From Clostridia bacterium (GTDB lineage Bacteria > Bacillota > Clostridia > Lachnospirales > Cellulosilyticaceae), in assembly GCA_029256345.1 (NCBI GenBank), contig JAQSYC010000101.1:1-6361 (forward strand): 6,361 bases of DNA, given 5' to 3'. Position 1 is the first letter of the stretch. Every line of letters starts with the position of its first letter. Shown one piece after another: positions 1 to 6,361 of the stretch. The notes beneath the pieces were generated by a model. It saw nothing but the letters and a program-made list of their open reading frames with translations. It ran no database searches and was not told the origin of the DNA. The position numbers and the translations under genes are program-made.

Positions 1-1123
1 TGAACGTTACCCACAGATTGATATTGTTAATAAATCAATGGCGGGTGAAGATTTTTTATTTGTCTTAAAAACTGATTTTGCCAGTGGAAATGATCCAAGC
101 GTTTTTGGATTGTGGCCTGGTTCGGATTTTAGACTGCTGGTTGAACAAGGAAAGGTCGCTGACTTAACTGAATTGTTACAAGAAGACCCAGAGTGGTACA
201 GCCAGTTTAGGAAAGCAACTTGGGACTATGTAACGGTTGATGATCGGGTTTATGGTCTGCCCTTAGAGATTATTTACGAGGGATTATTTATTAATAGAGA
301 TCTGTTTAATACATATGATGTGAAAATTCCTACCAATTTTAGTGAACTTTTGGAGGCTGTTCGTGTTTTTAAAGAGAATGATATCATTCCTATAGCCTAT
401 AACGCAACACCAGAGGGAAGTTATATTTATCAAAATATTGTCATGAAGCTAGGAGGAAAAGAGGATGTGGAGCATCCTTTTGATGAAAAGGGAGCGATTA
501 AATCCTGTTATATAGAAGGTATGAACTATATGAAGCTGCTTTATGATGCAGGTGCTTTTCCAGAGCAAACATTCTTTTTAGATGATAAAAAACGCAATGA
601 TTTATTCCTTAATAAAAAGGCAGCCATGATTGTACAAGGTTCTTGGTTTATTGGTGATAATGCTCTAGGTGCGGAGGATGCTACAGTTGATATCATCCCT
701 TTTCCTATGATTGAAGGTGGAAAAGCAGATAAAAGTGCTATTATTTATGGTTGTGGTAATGGGATTTTTCATATGAGCCAGCAAGCTTGGGAAGATGAAA
801 GCATTAAAGAAGTTTGTATTTTGTTACTAAAAGAATTGACTTCTCCTACAACAGCCGCCTTATTTGCACAAGGATCGGGATTAATCAGTAATATTAATTT
901 ACCCAAAGAACTTCACGATACAACAGTCATGTCTAGAAAGGGCGAGACACTTGTTGCTGGAGCCAAAGAGTTGGTGGGACCAGTGGATAGCTTTATAGAC
1001 AGAGGAATATGGGAAAATATTGTTATTAAACAATTTCCACAAGTATTAGAAGGGAAAATTTTACCAGAGGAAGTCTATGAGCAAGTGAGTGAGACTATGA
1101 GCGGTAAAATAAAAAAAGACTAA
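1..1123 (+). CDS. Extracellular solute-binding protein, family 1 (carbohydrate ABC type), 5'-truncated by window edge
   Basis: The reading frame is open from base 2 and codes for 373 residues up to the TAA at 1121-1123. The ATG at 38 is internal: coding continues upstream of it (ERYPQIDIVNKS), with no ribosome binding site before it, so the signal peptide and lipobox lie outside the window. The fold looks like a UgpB/MsmE-type sugar-binding protein (SBP_bac_1 family, about 420-450 residues when complete). Supporting segments are GLPLEIIYEGLFINRDLF, where an open-cleft hinge region is usual, IPIAYNATPEGSYIYQN, and AAMIVQGSWFIGD, which is typical of the C-lobe. Such proteins are membrane-anchored lipoproteins that bind sugars outside the cell. 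No permease lies directly after it. A kinase gene follows after 19 nt, so it may act as a sensing partner as well as, or instead of, a transport receptor. The family call is firm; the ligand is unknown. Confidence 0.9.
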   Translation, partial: ERYPQIDIVNKSMAGEDFLFVLKTDFASGNDPSVFGLWPGSDFRLLVEQGKVADLTELLQEDPEWYSQFRKATWDYVTVDDRVYGLPLEIIYEGLFINRDLFNTYDVKIPTNFSELLEAVRVFKENDIIPIAYNATPEGSYIYQNIVMKLGGKEDVEHPFDEKGAIKSCYIEGMNYMKLLYDAGAFPEQTFFLDDKKRNDLFLNKKAAMIVQGSWFIGDNALGAEDATVDIIPFPMIEGGKADKSAIIYGCGNGIFHMSQQAWEDESIKEVCILLLKELTSPTTAALFAQGSGLISNINLPKELHDTTVMSRKGETLVAGAKELVGPVDSFIDRGIWENIVIKQFPQVLEGKILPEEVYEQVSETMSGKIKKD

Positions 1124-1142
1124 CCGTTTTGCGGAGGAGATC

Positions 1143-2921
1143 ATGCTTAATTATTGCCTGAAGTTTTATAAACGGATATCCATCAAACAAAAGCTTTTGC
1201 TTTTGTTTTCCATACAGATTATTATTCCACTAATTTTTATGGGTGTTATGCTCTATAGAAATACAGAAAGAATCATTCAAAAAAAATCCGTTACGTATGC
1301 CATTGACACGTTAAAGATGATTGAATTAAGGATGAATGATTTTACTAAAAATGTTATAGACATTTCGGAAGATCTTCTATATGATACCAATATTTATGAG
1401 GTGCTAAATGAGGACAAAAGGTTATTAAAAGATTTTGATTATTATACGATACGGGTTTATGCCAATAATCTTTTAAGAAAAGTATGCCTTTCAAGAAAGG
1501 AGATTCAATCTATTGCGCTCATTTCTAAAAGTAAAGTCTTTTACACATATGATTTGAATAGTGGACGAGCTAGTATTGAAGAGGATATTCCTTATGAACA
1601 GATCTTAGAATCAGCCAGACAAGCAGGCCAAAAGCCAGAGTGGTTTTTAGATACAGATGAAAAAGGAAATATAAAAAATCTATATTTGATCAGAATGGTC
1701 TATGACGTAGACTATTTTAATGAAATAGGACTTATGGCGATTTGCATTAATAGAGATTTTCTAAGAAGTGTTTATAGTGAGTTTTCTACAGAGTTTATGC
1801 AAAATATTAATATTTTTTCGCAACAAGGCACATGGATTATTGGGACAGAGCCCTATCTGAAAGACCAGCTTAGTAGTCATTTTGAAATGAATGACTCTAA
1901 AACATGGGATTATATTGAAGATAAAGAAAAAGATACTCTTTTGGCCTATATGAAGGCAAGCAGCGGTAGCTGGATTATTGCGACTGAAAGCTCTTTAAGC
2001 AAGTTAAATGAAGAACTTTTTGCTTTTAGAAGTATGTTTATTCTCATTACCATTTGTACGATTTTGATTCTCTCGGTTTTTAGTATTCTTATGGCATATG
2101 ATATTATTGAGCCGATTAATCGGCTGGTATATGGCATTAAAAAAGTAGAAGAAAAAAATATTCATTATGAAGTTTTGGTAGACAGAAATGATGAACTGGG
2201 TTATCTAAGCAAGTGTTTTAACAAGATGTCAAAAGAAATAGATATCCTTCTTAATAGGGTTTATAAAGAGCAACTCACCAGAAAGGAAGCGGAATTAAAG
2301 GCACTTCAAGCACAGATCAACCCGCATTTTCTCTTTAACACATTAGAGTCCATTAACTGGATGGCACAGCTTAACAATGTTCCGGAAATAAGAGACATGG
2401 TAACTTCTTTAGGATCTATTATGGAAGCCAGCATAGGTAAAGGAAATCCCTTGGTACCCCTGAGACAAGAACTGAGATATATAGACAGTTATATTTTAAT
2501 TATGAAAAATAGATATGGAGACAGGCTTACTTATGAAAGCGATATAGATGAAGAACTTTTAAATGGACAGGTTCCTAAACTGCTCTTGCAGCCTCTTGTT
2601 GAGAATGCTATTTACCATGGCATAGACCGCATGAGAAAGAAAGGCCTGATAAAGCTGACGATAAGAAAAAAAGAGGACACCATTTATATTGAAGTGATGG
2701 ATAATGGTAAAGGGCTGGAAGAAGAAGAAGTTTGTGCATTAAACAAAAAATTTCAAGAAGTCAATGATGATTATTTGCTGCTACGTCACAGAAAAGGCAT
2801 TGGGCTTGAGAATGTCAATGGCAGAATCAAGTTGTTTTTTGGACAGCAGTATGGTCTTAGTATAGAAAGTGTCTATGAAAATTATACAAAAGTGCAGCTG
2901 ACGATTCCTATCAACTATTAA
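1143..2921 (+). CDS. YesM-type sensor histidine kinase (dCache-like sensor, HAMP, His_kinase, HATPase_c)
   Basis: This 592-residue membrane kinase has the usual YesM layout and length. Transmembrane segment 1 is at about residues 17-38, followed by an extracytoplasmic sensor of about 255 residues (probably dCache), transmembrane segment 2 at about 296-318, and HAMP at about 319-370 beginning with the EPINRL motif. The His_kinase domain contains QINPHFLFN with the phospho-accepting His395. The ATPase domain shows the N-box LLQPLVENAIYHG (Asn488), DNGKG (520-524) and KGIGLENVNGR (551-561), so all key residues are present. The ATG at 1143 is chosen because GGAGG at 1133-1137 sits 5 nt upstream and the N-terminus then begins just before the first membrane helix. 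It lies 19 nt after the binding-protein gene and 10 nt before the response-regulator gene, so it is surely the cognate kinase. Kinases of this family usually sense carbohydrates or related extracellular signals; the ligand here is unknown. Confidence 0.96.
   Translation: MLNYCLKFYKRISIKQKLLLLFSIQIIIPLIFMGVMLYRNTERIIQKKSVTYAIDTLKMIELRMNDFTKNVIDISEDLLYDTNIYEVLNEDKRLLKDFDYYTIRVYANNLLRKVCLSRKEIQSIALISKSKVFYTYDLNSGRASIEEDIPYEQILESARQAGQKPEWFLDTDEKGNIKNLYLIRMVYDVDYFNEIGLMAICINRDFLRSVYSEFSTEFMQNINIFSQQGTWIIGTEPYLKDQLSSHFEMNDSKTWDYIEDKEKDTLLAYMKASSGSWIIATESSLSKLNEELFAFRSMFILITICTILILSVFSILMAYDIIEPINRLVYGIKKVEEKNIHYEVLVDRNDELGYLSKCFNKMSKEIDILLNRVYKEQLTRKEAELKALQAQINPHFLFNTLESINWMAQLNNVPEIRDMVTSLGSIMEASIGKGNPLVPLRQELRYIDSYILIMKNRYGDRLTYESDIDEELLNGQVPKLLLQPLVENAIYHGIDRMRKKGLIKLTIRKKEDTIYIEVMDNGKGLEEEEVCALNKKFQEVNDDYLLLRHRKGIGLENVNGRIKLFFGQQYGLSIESVYENYTKVQLTIPINY
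1185..1208 (+). repeat. Perfect 10-bp inverted repeat (hairpin) at the start of the kinase gene
   Basis: AAACAAAAGC (1185-1194) and GCTTTTGTTT (1199-1208) are exact reverse complements around a TTTT loop. One more T follows before CC. The hairpin begins 42 nt into the kinase reading frame and encodes KQKLLLLF, the start of transmembrane segment 1. It contains only three GC pairs, so it would be of modest stability. It could slow transcription or translation between the binding-protein gene and the kinase gene, but it may equally be a by-product of lysine and leucine codons. The structure is seen directly; any function is inferred. Confidence 0.35.
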
Positions 2922-2931
2922 GGGGGCTAAT

Positions 2932-4554
2932 ATGTTTAAAGTTTTAATAATTGACGATGAACCAACTATACGGAAAGGCCTTATCAATATTATCAATTGG
3001 AAAAAATTTCAGTGTGAGGTATGCGGAGAAGCTTGGGATGGAGTAGATGGGCTTGAAAAAATGGAGGAGCTTAAGCCGGATATTGTTTTTGTAGATATTA
3101 GTATGCCAGAAATAGATGGACTCACAATGATTAAAAGAGCTAAAAAGATTGTTCCTAACAGCAAGTTTATTATTTTATCGGGGTATAGAGAGTTTACTTA
3201 TATGCAAGAAGCTATTAAGATAGGGGCCTTTGACTATATTCTAAAACCTTCAAGTATTGAAGAACTGTGTGAAGTTGTAAAAAGAGCTGTTATAGAATTA
3301 AAGTATCAGAAAGAAGACCAATTGGAGATAAAAAAATTAAAAAGATGTTTTGAAGAAAGCATTCCTCTTTTAAAAGAAAAGCTTTTATATGATATTATTT
3401 TTCAGATTACAATCAATGAAGAAGATATTAATGAGGGATTTGACCTATATGGTCTGCATATTAAAGAGTTTGTCATGATGATTATTGAAATAGATGAAGA
3501 ATCAGAAAAAAAAGAGCCGTATCAAAGACAACTTTATCAGTTTGGCATTATGAATACTGTGGAGGAGATGTTTGCTGAAACTTTCAAGGTGGAAAAAATT
3601 GTACTGAATAATAAACAGATTGCATTTGTTATTTTACCGCTAGAAAATAAAGAACTATTAGTAGATAGTGTTTATAAAAAAGCAAATAGTGTTCAGCAGT
3701 TGGTAGAGAGTTGTTTTGATTTTACCGTAACGATTGCTATTAGTACAAAGGGCAAAGGCGTAGAAAAGCTTCATGAGAAAATGATAGAATGTAAGAATGG
3801 ATTATCCTATAGATTTTATCTAGGAGATAGTTCTATTATTCTGTACAAAGACTTAAATGGATTTTATAAAACAGAGGACAGCTGGATTTCAGAAGGGTAT
3901 GATAAACGTCTATATGAAGCAATAAAGACGGGGCATGAAGAAAATGTTAATTATATTCTATCAGCCATTAAAGACAAGGTTTTGGAAACGAGTATTGAAC
4001 CAGATCAAATAAAAACGTTTTACTGGAATTTGATTTACGAGATTAATAATATACGTATTTCTATAAAAAACTTAGAAACAGTAGAAAAAGAAATTAATAA
4101 AGATATCTCCAGCTTATATAAAATGATTGAAACAGCTTCGCATATTAAAGATCTTCATGAGCTGTTAGAACAAGTGGCAGAGAGTATCGTTAAGCGGATT
4201 AATAAGTATAACAAAAAGAGTATTAATCAAATCTTACAAAATGCCATGAAATATATTTGCGACAATTATGCTATCTCTATTACACTCAATGAGCTGGCGG
4301 ACTATACTTATGTCAGTACCTATTATTTGAGCCGAATGTTTAAAAAAGAGTTAGGTAAAAATTTTGTAGAGTATTTAAGTGAAGTCCGAATTGAAAAGGC
4401 TAAAGAACTTCTCAAAGATAAGAAATATAAAACTTATGAAGTAGCAGAACTGGTAGGTATTCAGGATCCTCATTACTTCTCTAAAATTTTCAAAAAATAT
4501 GTGAATATGACGCCTACGGAATATAAAGACAAATATTTGTCAGGAGAATTATAA
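2932..4554 (+). CDS. YesN-type response regulator with AraC-family DNA-binding domain
   Basis: This 540-residue cytoplasmic transcription regulator is of normal length for YesN proteins. The receiver domain (about 1-122) has the acidic pocket D8-D9-E10, phospho-acceptor Asp55 in FVDISMPEIDG, Ser83 and Lys105 (LKP), so it should be phosphorylated by the kinase encoded just upstream. A helical linker follows (about 123-170). Residues about 176-305 (from EFVMMIIEID through FTVTIAIS to SIILYKDL) resemble the degenerate GGDEF-like domain common in the middle of YesN and CdaR-type regulators, without catalytic motifs. After a further helical stretch, the C-terminal AraC domain (about 438-536) carries two helix-turn-helix units: one around TLNELADYTYVSTYYLSRMF, the other around VAELVGIQDPHYFSKIFKKY with the family's NMTPTEYK ending. 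The ATG at 2932 follows an AAGGGGG site overlapping the kinase stop codon. The likely target is carbohydrate-uptake genes nearby; the permease operon downstream is the nearest candidate. Confidence 0.96.
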   Translation: MFKVLIIDDEPTIRKGLINIINWKKFQCEVCGEAWDGVDGLEKMEELKPDIVFVDISMPEIDGLTMIKRAKKIVPNSKFIILSGYREFTYMQEAIKIGAFDYILKPSSIEELCEVVKRAVIELKYQKEDQLEIKKLKRCFEESIPLLKEKLLYDIIFQITINEEDINEGFDLYGLHIKEFVMMIIEIDEESEKKEPYQRQLYQFGIMNTVEEMFAETFKVEKIVLNNKQIAFVILPLENKELLVDSVYKKANSVQQLVESCFDFTVTIAISTKGKGVEKLHEKMIECKNGLSYRFYLGDSSIILYKDLNGFYKTEDSWISEGYDKRLYEAIKTGHEENVNYILSAIKDKVLETSIEPDQIKTFYWNLIYEINNIRISIKNLETVEKEINKDISSLYKMIETASHIKDLHELLEQVAESIVKRINKYNKKSINQILQNAMKYICDNYAISITLNELADYTYVSTYYLSRMFKKELGKNFVEYLSEVRIEKAKELLKDKKYKTYEVAELVGIQDPHYFSKIFKKYVNMTPTEYKDKYLSGEL

Positions 4555-4572
4555 AAAAGAAGTCATTTTAAT

Positions 4573-4615
4573 AAGAGGGCGCTGAAAAACATTCGTTTTT
4601 TCAGTGCCCTCTTTT
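4573..4615 (+). terminator. Rho-independent terminator after the response-regulator gene
   Basis: A 17-bp stem pairs 4573-4589 (AAGAGGGCGCTGAAAAA) with 4597-4613 (TTTTTCAGTGCCCTCTT), with one G-U pair (4581 with 4605) and a 7-nt loop at 4590-4596. The stem ends in TTTT (4612-4615), a short U-tract. It begins 18 nt after the regulator's stop codon. It should end the binding-protein/kinase/regulator transcript and separate it from the permease operon. The reverse strand lacks a comparable run of T after the stem, so it is probably mainly one-directional. Confidence 0.9.
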
Positions 4616-4630
4616 AGTATAGGTTTTTTA

Positions 4631-4660
4631 TTGAAAAGCATAAGAACTTGTTTGTATAAA
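4631..4660 (+). promoter_or_regulatory. Candidate sigma-A promoter for the permease operon
   Basis: TTGAAA (4631-4636) and TATAAA (4655-4660) are separated by 18 nt. Each matches the sigma-A consensus at five of six positions. The pair lies just after the terminator and about 150 nt before the permease start, so a new promoter is expected here. Transcription would start near 4667, giving a leader of roughly 140 nt. In such AT-rich DNA a chance match is possible. Because AraC-type activators often serve promoters with poor -35 boxes, the true promoter could instead lie nearer the gene, within about 4690-4770, where I see no clear consensus pair. Confidence 0.45.
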
Positions 4661-4664
4661 ACCA

Positions 4665-4783
4665 TTAAAAAATAATAACTGTAAATGGAATATCTTGTTG
4701 TAAATTTCCATCTTGGATGAAACAAATAAATGTCAACAAACAGACAACATATTCTATTACAAAAAATGTTAAAAAGTAATAAC
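4665..4783 (+). repeat. 15-bp direct repeat pair in the permease leader, possible regulator binding sites
   Basis: TTAAAAAATAATAAC (4665-4679) recurs as TTAAAAAGTAATAAC (4769-4783), differing at one position and spaced 104 bp start to start, close to ten helical turns. Both copies are in the gap between the regulator gene and the permease gene. AraC-family regulators usually bind direct repeats, so these may be sites for the regulator encoded upstream. The motif is nearly all A and T in an AT-rich gap, which makes chance similarity a real alternative. The second copy lies only 26 nt before the permease start codon, an unusual position for an activator site. Confidence 0.3.
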
Positions 4784-4809
4784 ATGAAAAAGAGGAGAGG
4801 TGAGAGCTA

Positions 4810-5787
4810 ATGAATGGTGAGACTAAAACAGAACATTTACAAGCAGCTGATATAAAGGTGAAACCTAAAAGAAAAACGGGATTACTCAGCGAATTAATCA
4901 AAAATAAGGCGCTGTTTTTGATGCTGCTGCCAGGGCTAATTGTTATGTTAGCTAACAATTATCTACCAATGTTTGGACTTGTATTCGCCTTTAGAAGGAT
5001 GGATAACTACAACAATCTATTTGGTACGGCATGGGTAGGATTTGATAATTTTAAATATTTATTTGGGTCCAATACGGCGTGGACTATTACGAGAAATACG
5101 ATAGGTTATAATTTTGCATTTATTGTTATAGGTGTTATAGTTCCTGTACTTATAGCTATTGCGCTTAATGAATTAAGAAATAAAAGAGCTGGTAAAGTTT
5201 ATCAAAGCTTATTTTTTATACCCTACTTCTTATCATGGGTTGTAATCAGCTATTTAGCAATGGGGCTCTTAAGTAATGAATTTGGTGTGATTAACCGTAT
5301 ACTTGGATTTTTTGGGAAAGAAAAAATTGCTTGGTATACTTCTCCAGAATATTGGCCATATATCTTAATTGCAGTCAATACATGGAAATGGACAGGATAT
5401 GATACGATTGTTTATTTGGCATCCATCGTAGGGGTTAATAAAGAACTCTTTGAGGCAGCCGCAGTAGATGGTGCTTCAAGGTTTCAACAAATATGGCATA
5501 TTACCATACCAAGTTTAGTACCGCTAGCGATTGTACTTGTCTTGATAAGGCTTGGAAGAATGTTTTATACGGATATGGGACTTTTTTATTCAGTACCAAG
5601 GAATATGGGGCCGTTGCAAAATGCAACCAATACCATTGATACTTATGTGTATCGTGCATTTGTTCAGACTGGGGATGTAGGTTTAGCTTCAGCAGCAGGA
5701 TTTTATCAGGCGGTTTTAGGTCTGGTAGTTATTCTTTCTTTTAATGCACTTGTTAGAAAATATGATAAAGAGAGTGCCATTATATAG
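4810..5787 (+). CDS. ABC transporter permease, LplB-type (carbohydrate/polysaccharide uptake)
   Basis: This 325-residue inner-membrane subunit forms half of the channel of a family-1 carbohydrate importer. It has a charged cytoplasmic N-terminus (about 1-32) and six hydrophobic segments near 34-60, 97-120, 132-155, 181-207, 233-253 and 293-313. The ATPase-contacting EAA loop is clear at 215-234 (EAAAVDGASRFQQIWHITIP). The LplB subgroup, rather than UgpA, is suggested by LLPGLIVMLANNYLPMFGLVFAFRRMD near the N-terminus and by IDTYVYRAFVQTGDVGLASAAGFYQ near the C-terminus, both typical of that group. Length is normal and nothing is missing. The ATG at 4810 follows AGGTGA (4798-4803) by 6 nt. Its partner permease begins 14 nt downstream, so the two are surely co-transcribed and form a heterodimer. 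No ATPase is encoded here; a shared MsmX-type protein probably supplies it. The substrate is unknown. Confidence 0.95.
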   Translation: MNGETKTEHLQAADIKVKPKRKTGLLSELIKNKALFLMLLPGLIVMLANNYLPMFGLVFAFRRMDNYNNLFGTAWVGFDNFKYLFGSNTAWTITRNTIGYNFAFIVIGVIVPVLIAIALNELRNKRAGKVYQSLFFIPYFLSWVVISYLAMGLLSNEFGVINRILGFFGKEKIAWYTSPEYWPYILIAVNTWKWTGYDTIVYLASIVGVNKELFEAAAVDGASRFQQIWHITIPSLVPLAIVLVLIRLGRMFYTDMGLFYSVPRNMGPLQNATNTIDTYVYRAFVQTGDVGLASAAGFYQAVLGLVVILSFNALVRKYDKESAII

Positions 5788-5788
5788 G

Positions 5789-5796
5789 GGAGGTGA
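5789..5796 (+). promoter_or_regulatory. Ribosome binding site that fixes a TTG start for the second permease
   Basis: GGAGGTGA is a full 8-base match to the 16S rRNA 3' end. It lies 5 nt before the TTG at 5802 and begins just after the first permease's stop codon. The perfect site compensates for the weak start codon and decides between TTG at 5802 and the in-frame GTG at 5793, which falls inside the site itself. Confidence 0.85.
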
Positions 5797-5801
5797 AAGT
5801 A

Positions 5802-6361
5802 TTGAAAGCTATAAAAAACGTAGATAGTGAAGCAGGGATACAAATTTCTAAAACCACTAATGTGATATTACATATTATTTTTATACTATTGGCTATAGCT
5901 TGTATTTATCCGCTCTTACTGGTATTTGCAGTATCTTTTACCGATGAGACAGCTTTGGCAAGTGGTGGTTATACGATCTGGCCGTCCAAACTCAGTCTAT
6001 CTGCCTATACGTATATACTGAAAAATATTAACTCAATCATAAGAGCGTATGGGGTTTCTATATTTGTAACAGTGGTAGGAAGTATTATAGGGCTTGTGGT
6101 GATGGCTATGTATGCTTATCCATTATCAAGAGATGATTTTAAATATAGAGGTATTTTTAATGTGATTATTGTTGTAACCATGTTATTTTCGGGAGGACTT
6201 GTGCCACTTTATATGGTGTATGTCAATGTACTCAAGTTAAAAAATACCCTTTGGGCACTTATATTAATGTCACTATTCAGTGCTTTTTATGTCATGATTA
6301 TAAGGACTTTTTACAAAACGAATGTTTCAAAGTCACTTATCGAAGCAGCTCAAATTGATGG
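5802..6361 (+). CDS. ABC transporter permease, YtcP/LplC-type, 3'-truncated by window edge
   Basis: This gene starts with TTG and runs off the window after 186 complete codons; the first in-frame ATG is far inside, at residue 101. It is the second channel subunit of the carbohydrate importer and partners the LplB-type permease, whose stop codon is 14 nt upstream. Hydrophobic segments lie near residues 21-44, 83-107, 118-142 and 149-167. The segment IYPLLLVFAVSFTDETALASGGYTIWPSKLSLSAY is typical of YtcP/LplC proteins, as is MLFSGGLVPLYMVYVNVLKLKNT (each quoted only to mark its position, residues 35-69 and 127-149). The EAA loop has just begun at the edge (EAAQID, 181-186). The family is normally about 290-300 residues, so roughly 110 are missing. 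A cognate LplA-like binding protein is expected next. The translated start residue would be methionine. Confidence 0.92.
   Translation, partial: MKAIKNVDSEAGIQISKTTNVILHIIFILLAIACIYPLLLVFAVSFTDETALASGGYTIWPSKLSLSAYTYILKNINSIIRAYGVSIFVTVVGSIIGLVVMAMYAYPLSRDDFKYRGIFNVIIVVTMLFSGGLVPLYMVYVNVLKLKNTLWALILMSLFSAFYVMIIRTFYKTNVSKSLIEAAQID

Noticed and set aside
38..1123. Treating the ATG at 38 as the true start of the binding protein
   Set aside because: Coding sequence continues in frame to the window edge, there is no ribosome binding site before 38, and a start there would leave a secreted protein without a signal peptide.
1946..2137. Reverse-strand open frame of 63 codons inside the kinase gene
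   Set aside because: It lies wholly within a well-supported gene, resembles no family and has no ribosome binding site.
2781..2996. Reverse-strand open frame of 71 codons across the kinase-regulator junction
   Set aside because: It is antisense to two well-supported genes and shows no recognisable protein features.
4549..4785. Reverse-strand open frame of 78 codons covering the gap and the terminator
   Set aside because: It runs through a strong terminator hairpin, has no convincing ribosome binding site, and its composition looks like translated AT-rich non-coding DNA.
4616..4809. Riboswitch or T-box in the permease leader
   Set aside because: I found no conserved core of a known class and no second terminator before the gene; the only structures are short AT-rich stems.
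4665..4958. Reverse-strand open frame of 97 codons from a TTG start, overlapping the first permease gene
   Set aside because: Its first half is antisense to the permease's N-terminus and the rest is non-coding gap. Its apparent hydrophobicity is what the complement of AT-rich DNA gives.
5793..5795. GTG as an alternative start for the second permease
   Set aside because: It lies inside the perfect GGAGGTGA ribosome binding site, leaving no proper spacing.
6315..6327. 13-nt match (reverse complement) between the second permease gene and the terminator loop region at 4587-4599
   Set aside because: The match is short and low in complexity, and one copy is fixed by permease coding sequence, so it is most likely chance.
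1..6361. Mobile element, phage, defence system or CRISPR content
   Set aside because: No transposase, integrase, terminal repeats, repeat-spacer pattern or defence domains are visible, and every gene fits a sugar-sensing and uptake role.

Overview
The window looks like chromosomal DNA from a low-GC Gram-positive anaerobe of the Clostridia, probably Lachnospiraceae-like. The evidence is AT-rich coding sequence with frequent AGA and ATA codons, strong GGAGG-type ribosome binding sites, and typical Firmicutes families: a YesM/YesN two-component pair and LplB/YtcP-type sugar permeases. The genus is a guess, because no rRNA or other phylogenetic marker is present.

All genes lie on the + strand in two blocks. 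Block 1 (1-4554) holds the C-terminal 373 residues of a family-1 extracellular solute-binding protein (its N-terminus lies before the window), a YesM-type membrane histidine kinase, and a YesN-type response regulator with an AraC output domain. Gaps are 19 and 10 nt, so the three probably share a transcript. A strong hairpin terminator (about 4573-4615) closes the block. Block 2 follows a 255-nt non-coding gap that carries a candidate sigma-A promoter and a 15-bp direct repeat in which 14 positions match. It encodes an LplB-type permease (4810-5787) and a YtcP/LplC-type permease (from a TTG start at 5802) that runs off the window inside its EAA loop.

The likely logic is as follows. The kinase reads an extracellular carbohydrate signal, possibly presented by the solute-binding protein, and phosphorylates the regulator at Asp55. 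The AraC domain then activates nearby carbohydrate-uptake genes, plausibly the permease operon downstream. The transporter's own binding protein probably lies beyond the right edge. No ATPase gene is seen, as expected where a shared MsmX-type ATPase serves several importers. The substrate cannot be told from this sequence.

I see no mobile element, CRISPR array, tRNA or rRNA. The region is a recognisable sugar-sensing and uptake locus rather than a clearly new system. The points worth a second look are the binding protein placed with the sensor genes rather than with the permeases, the 104-bp-spaced repeat in the gap, and a perfect hairpin at the start of the kinase gene.
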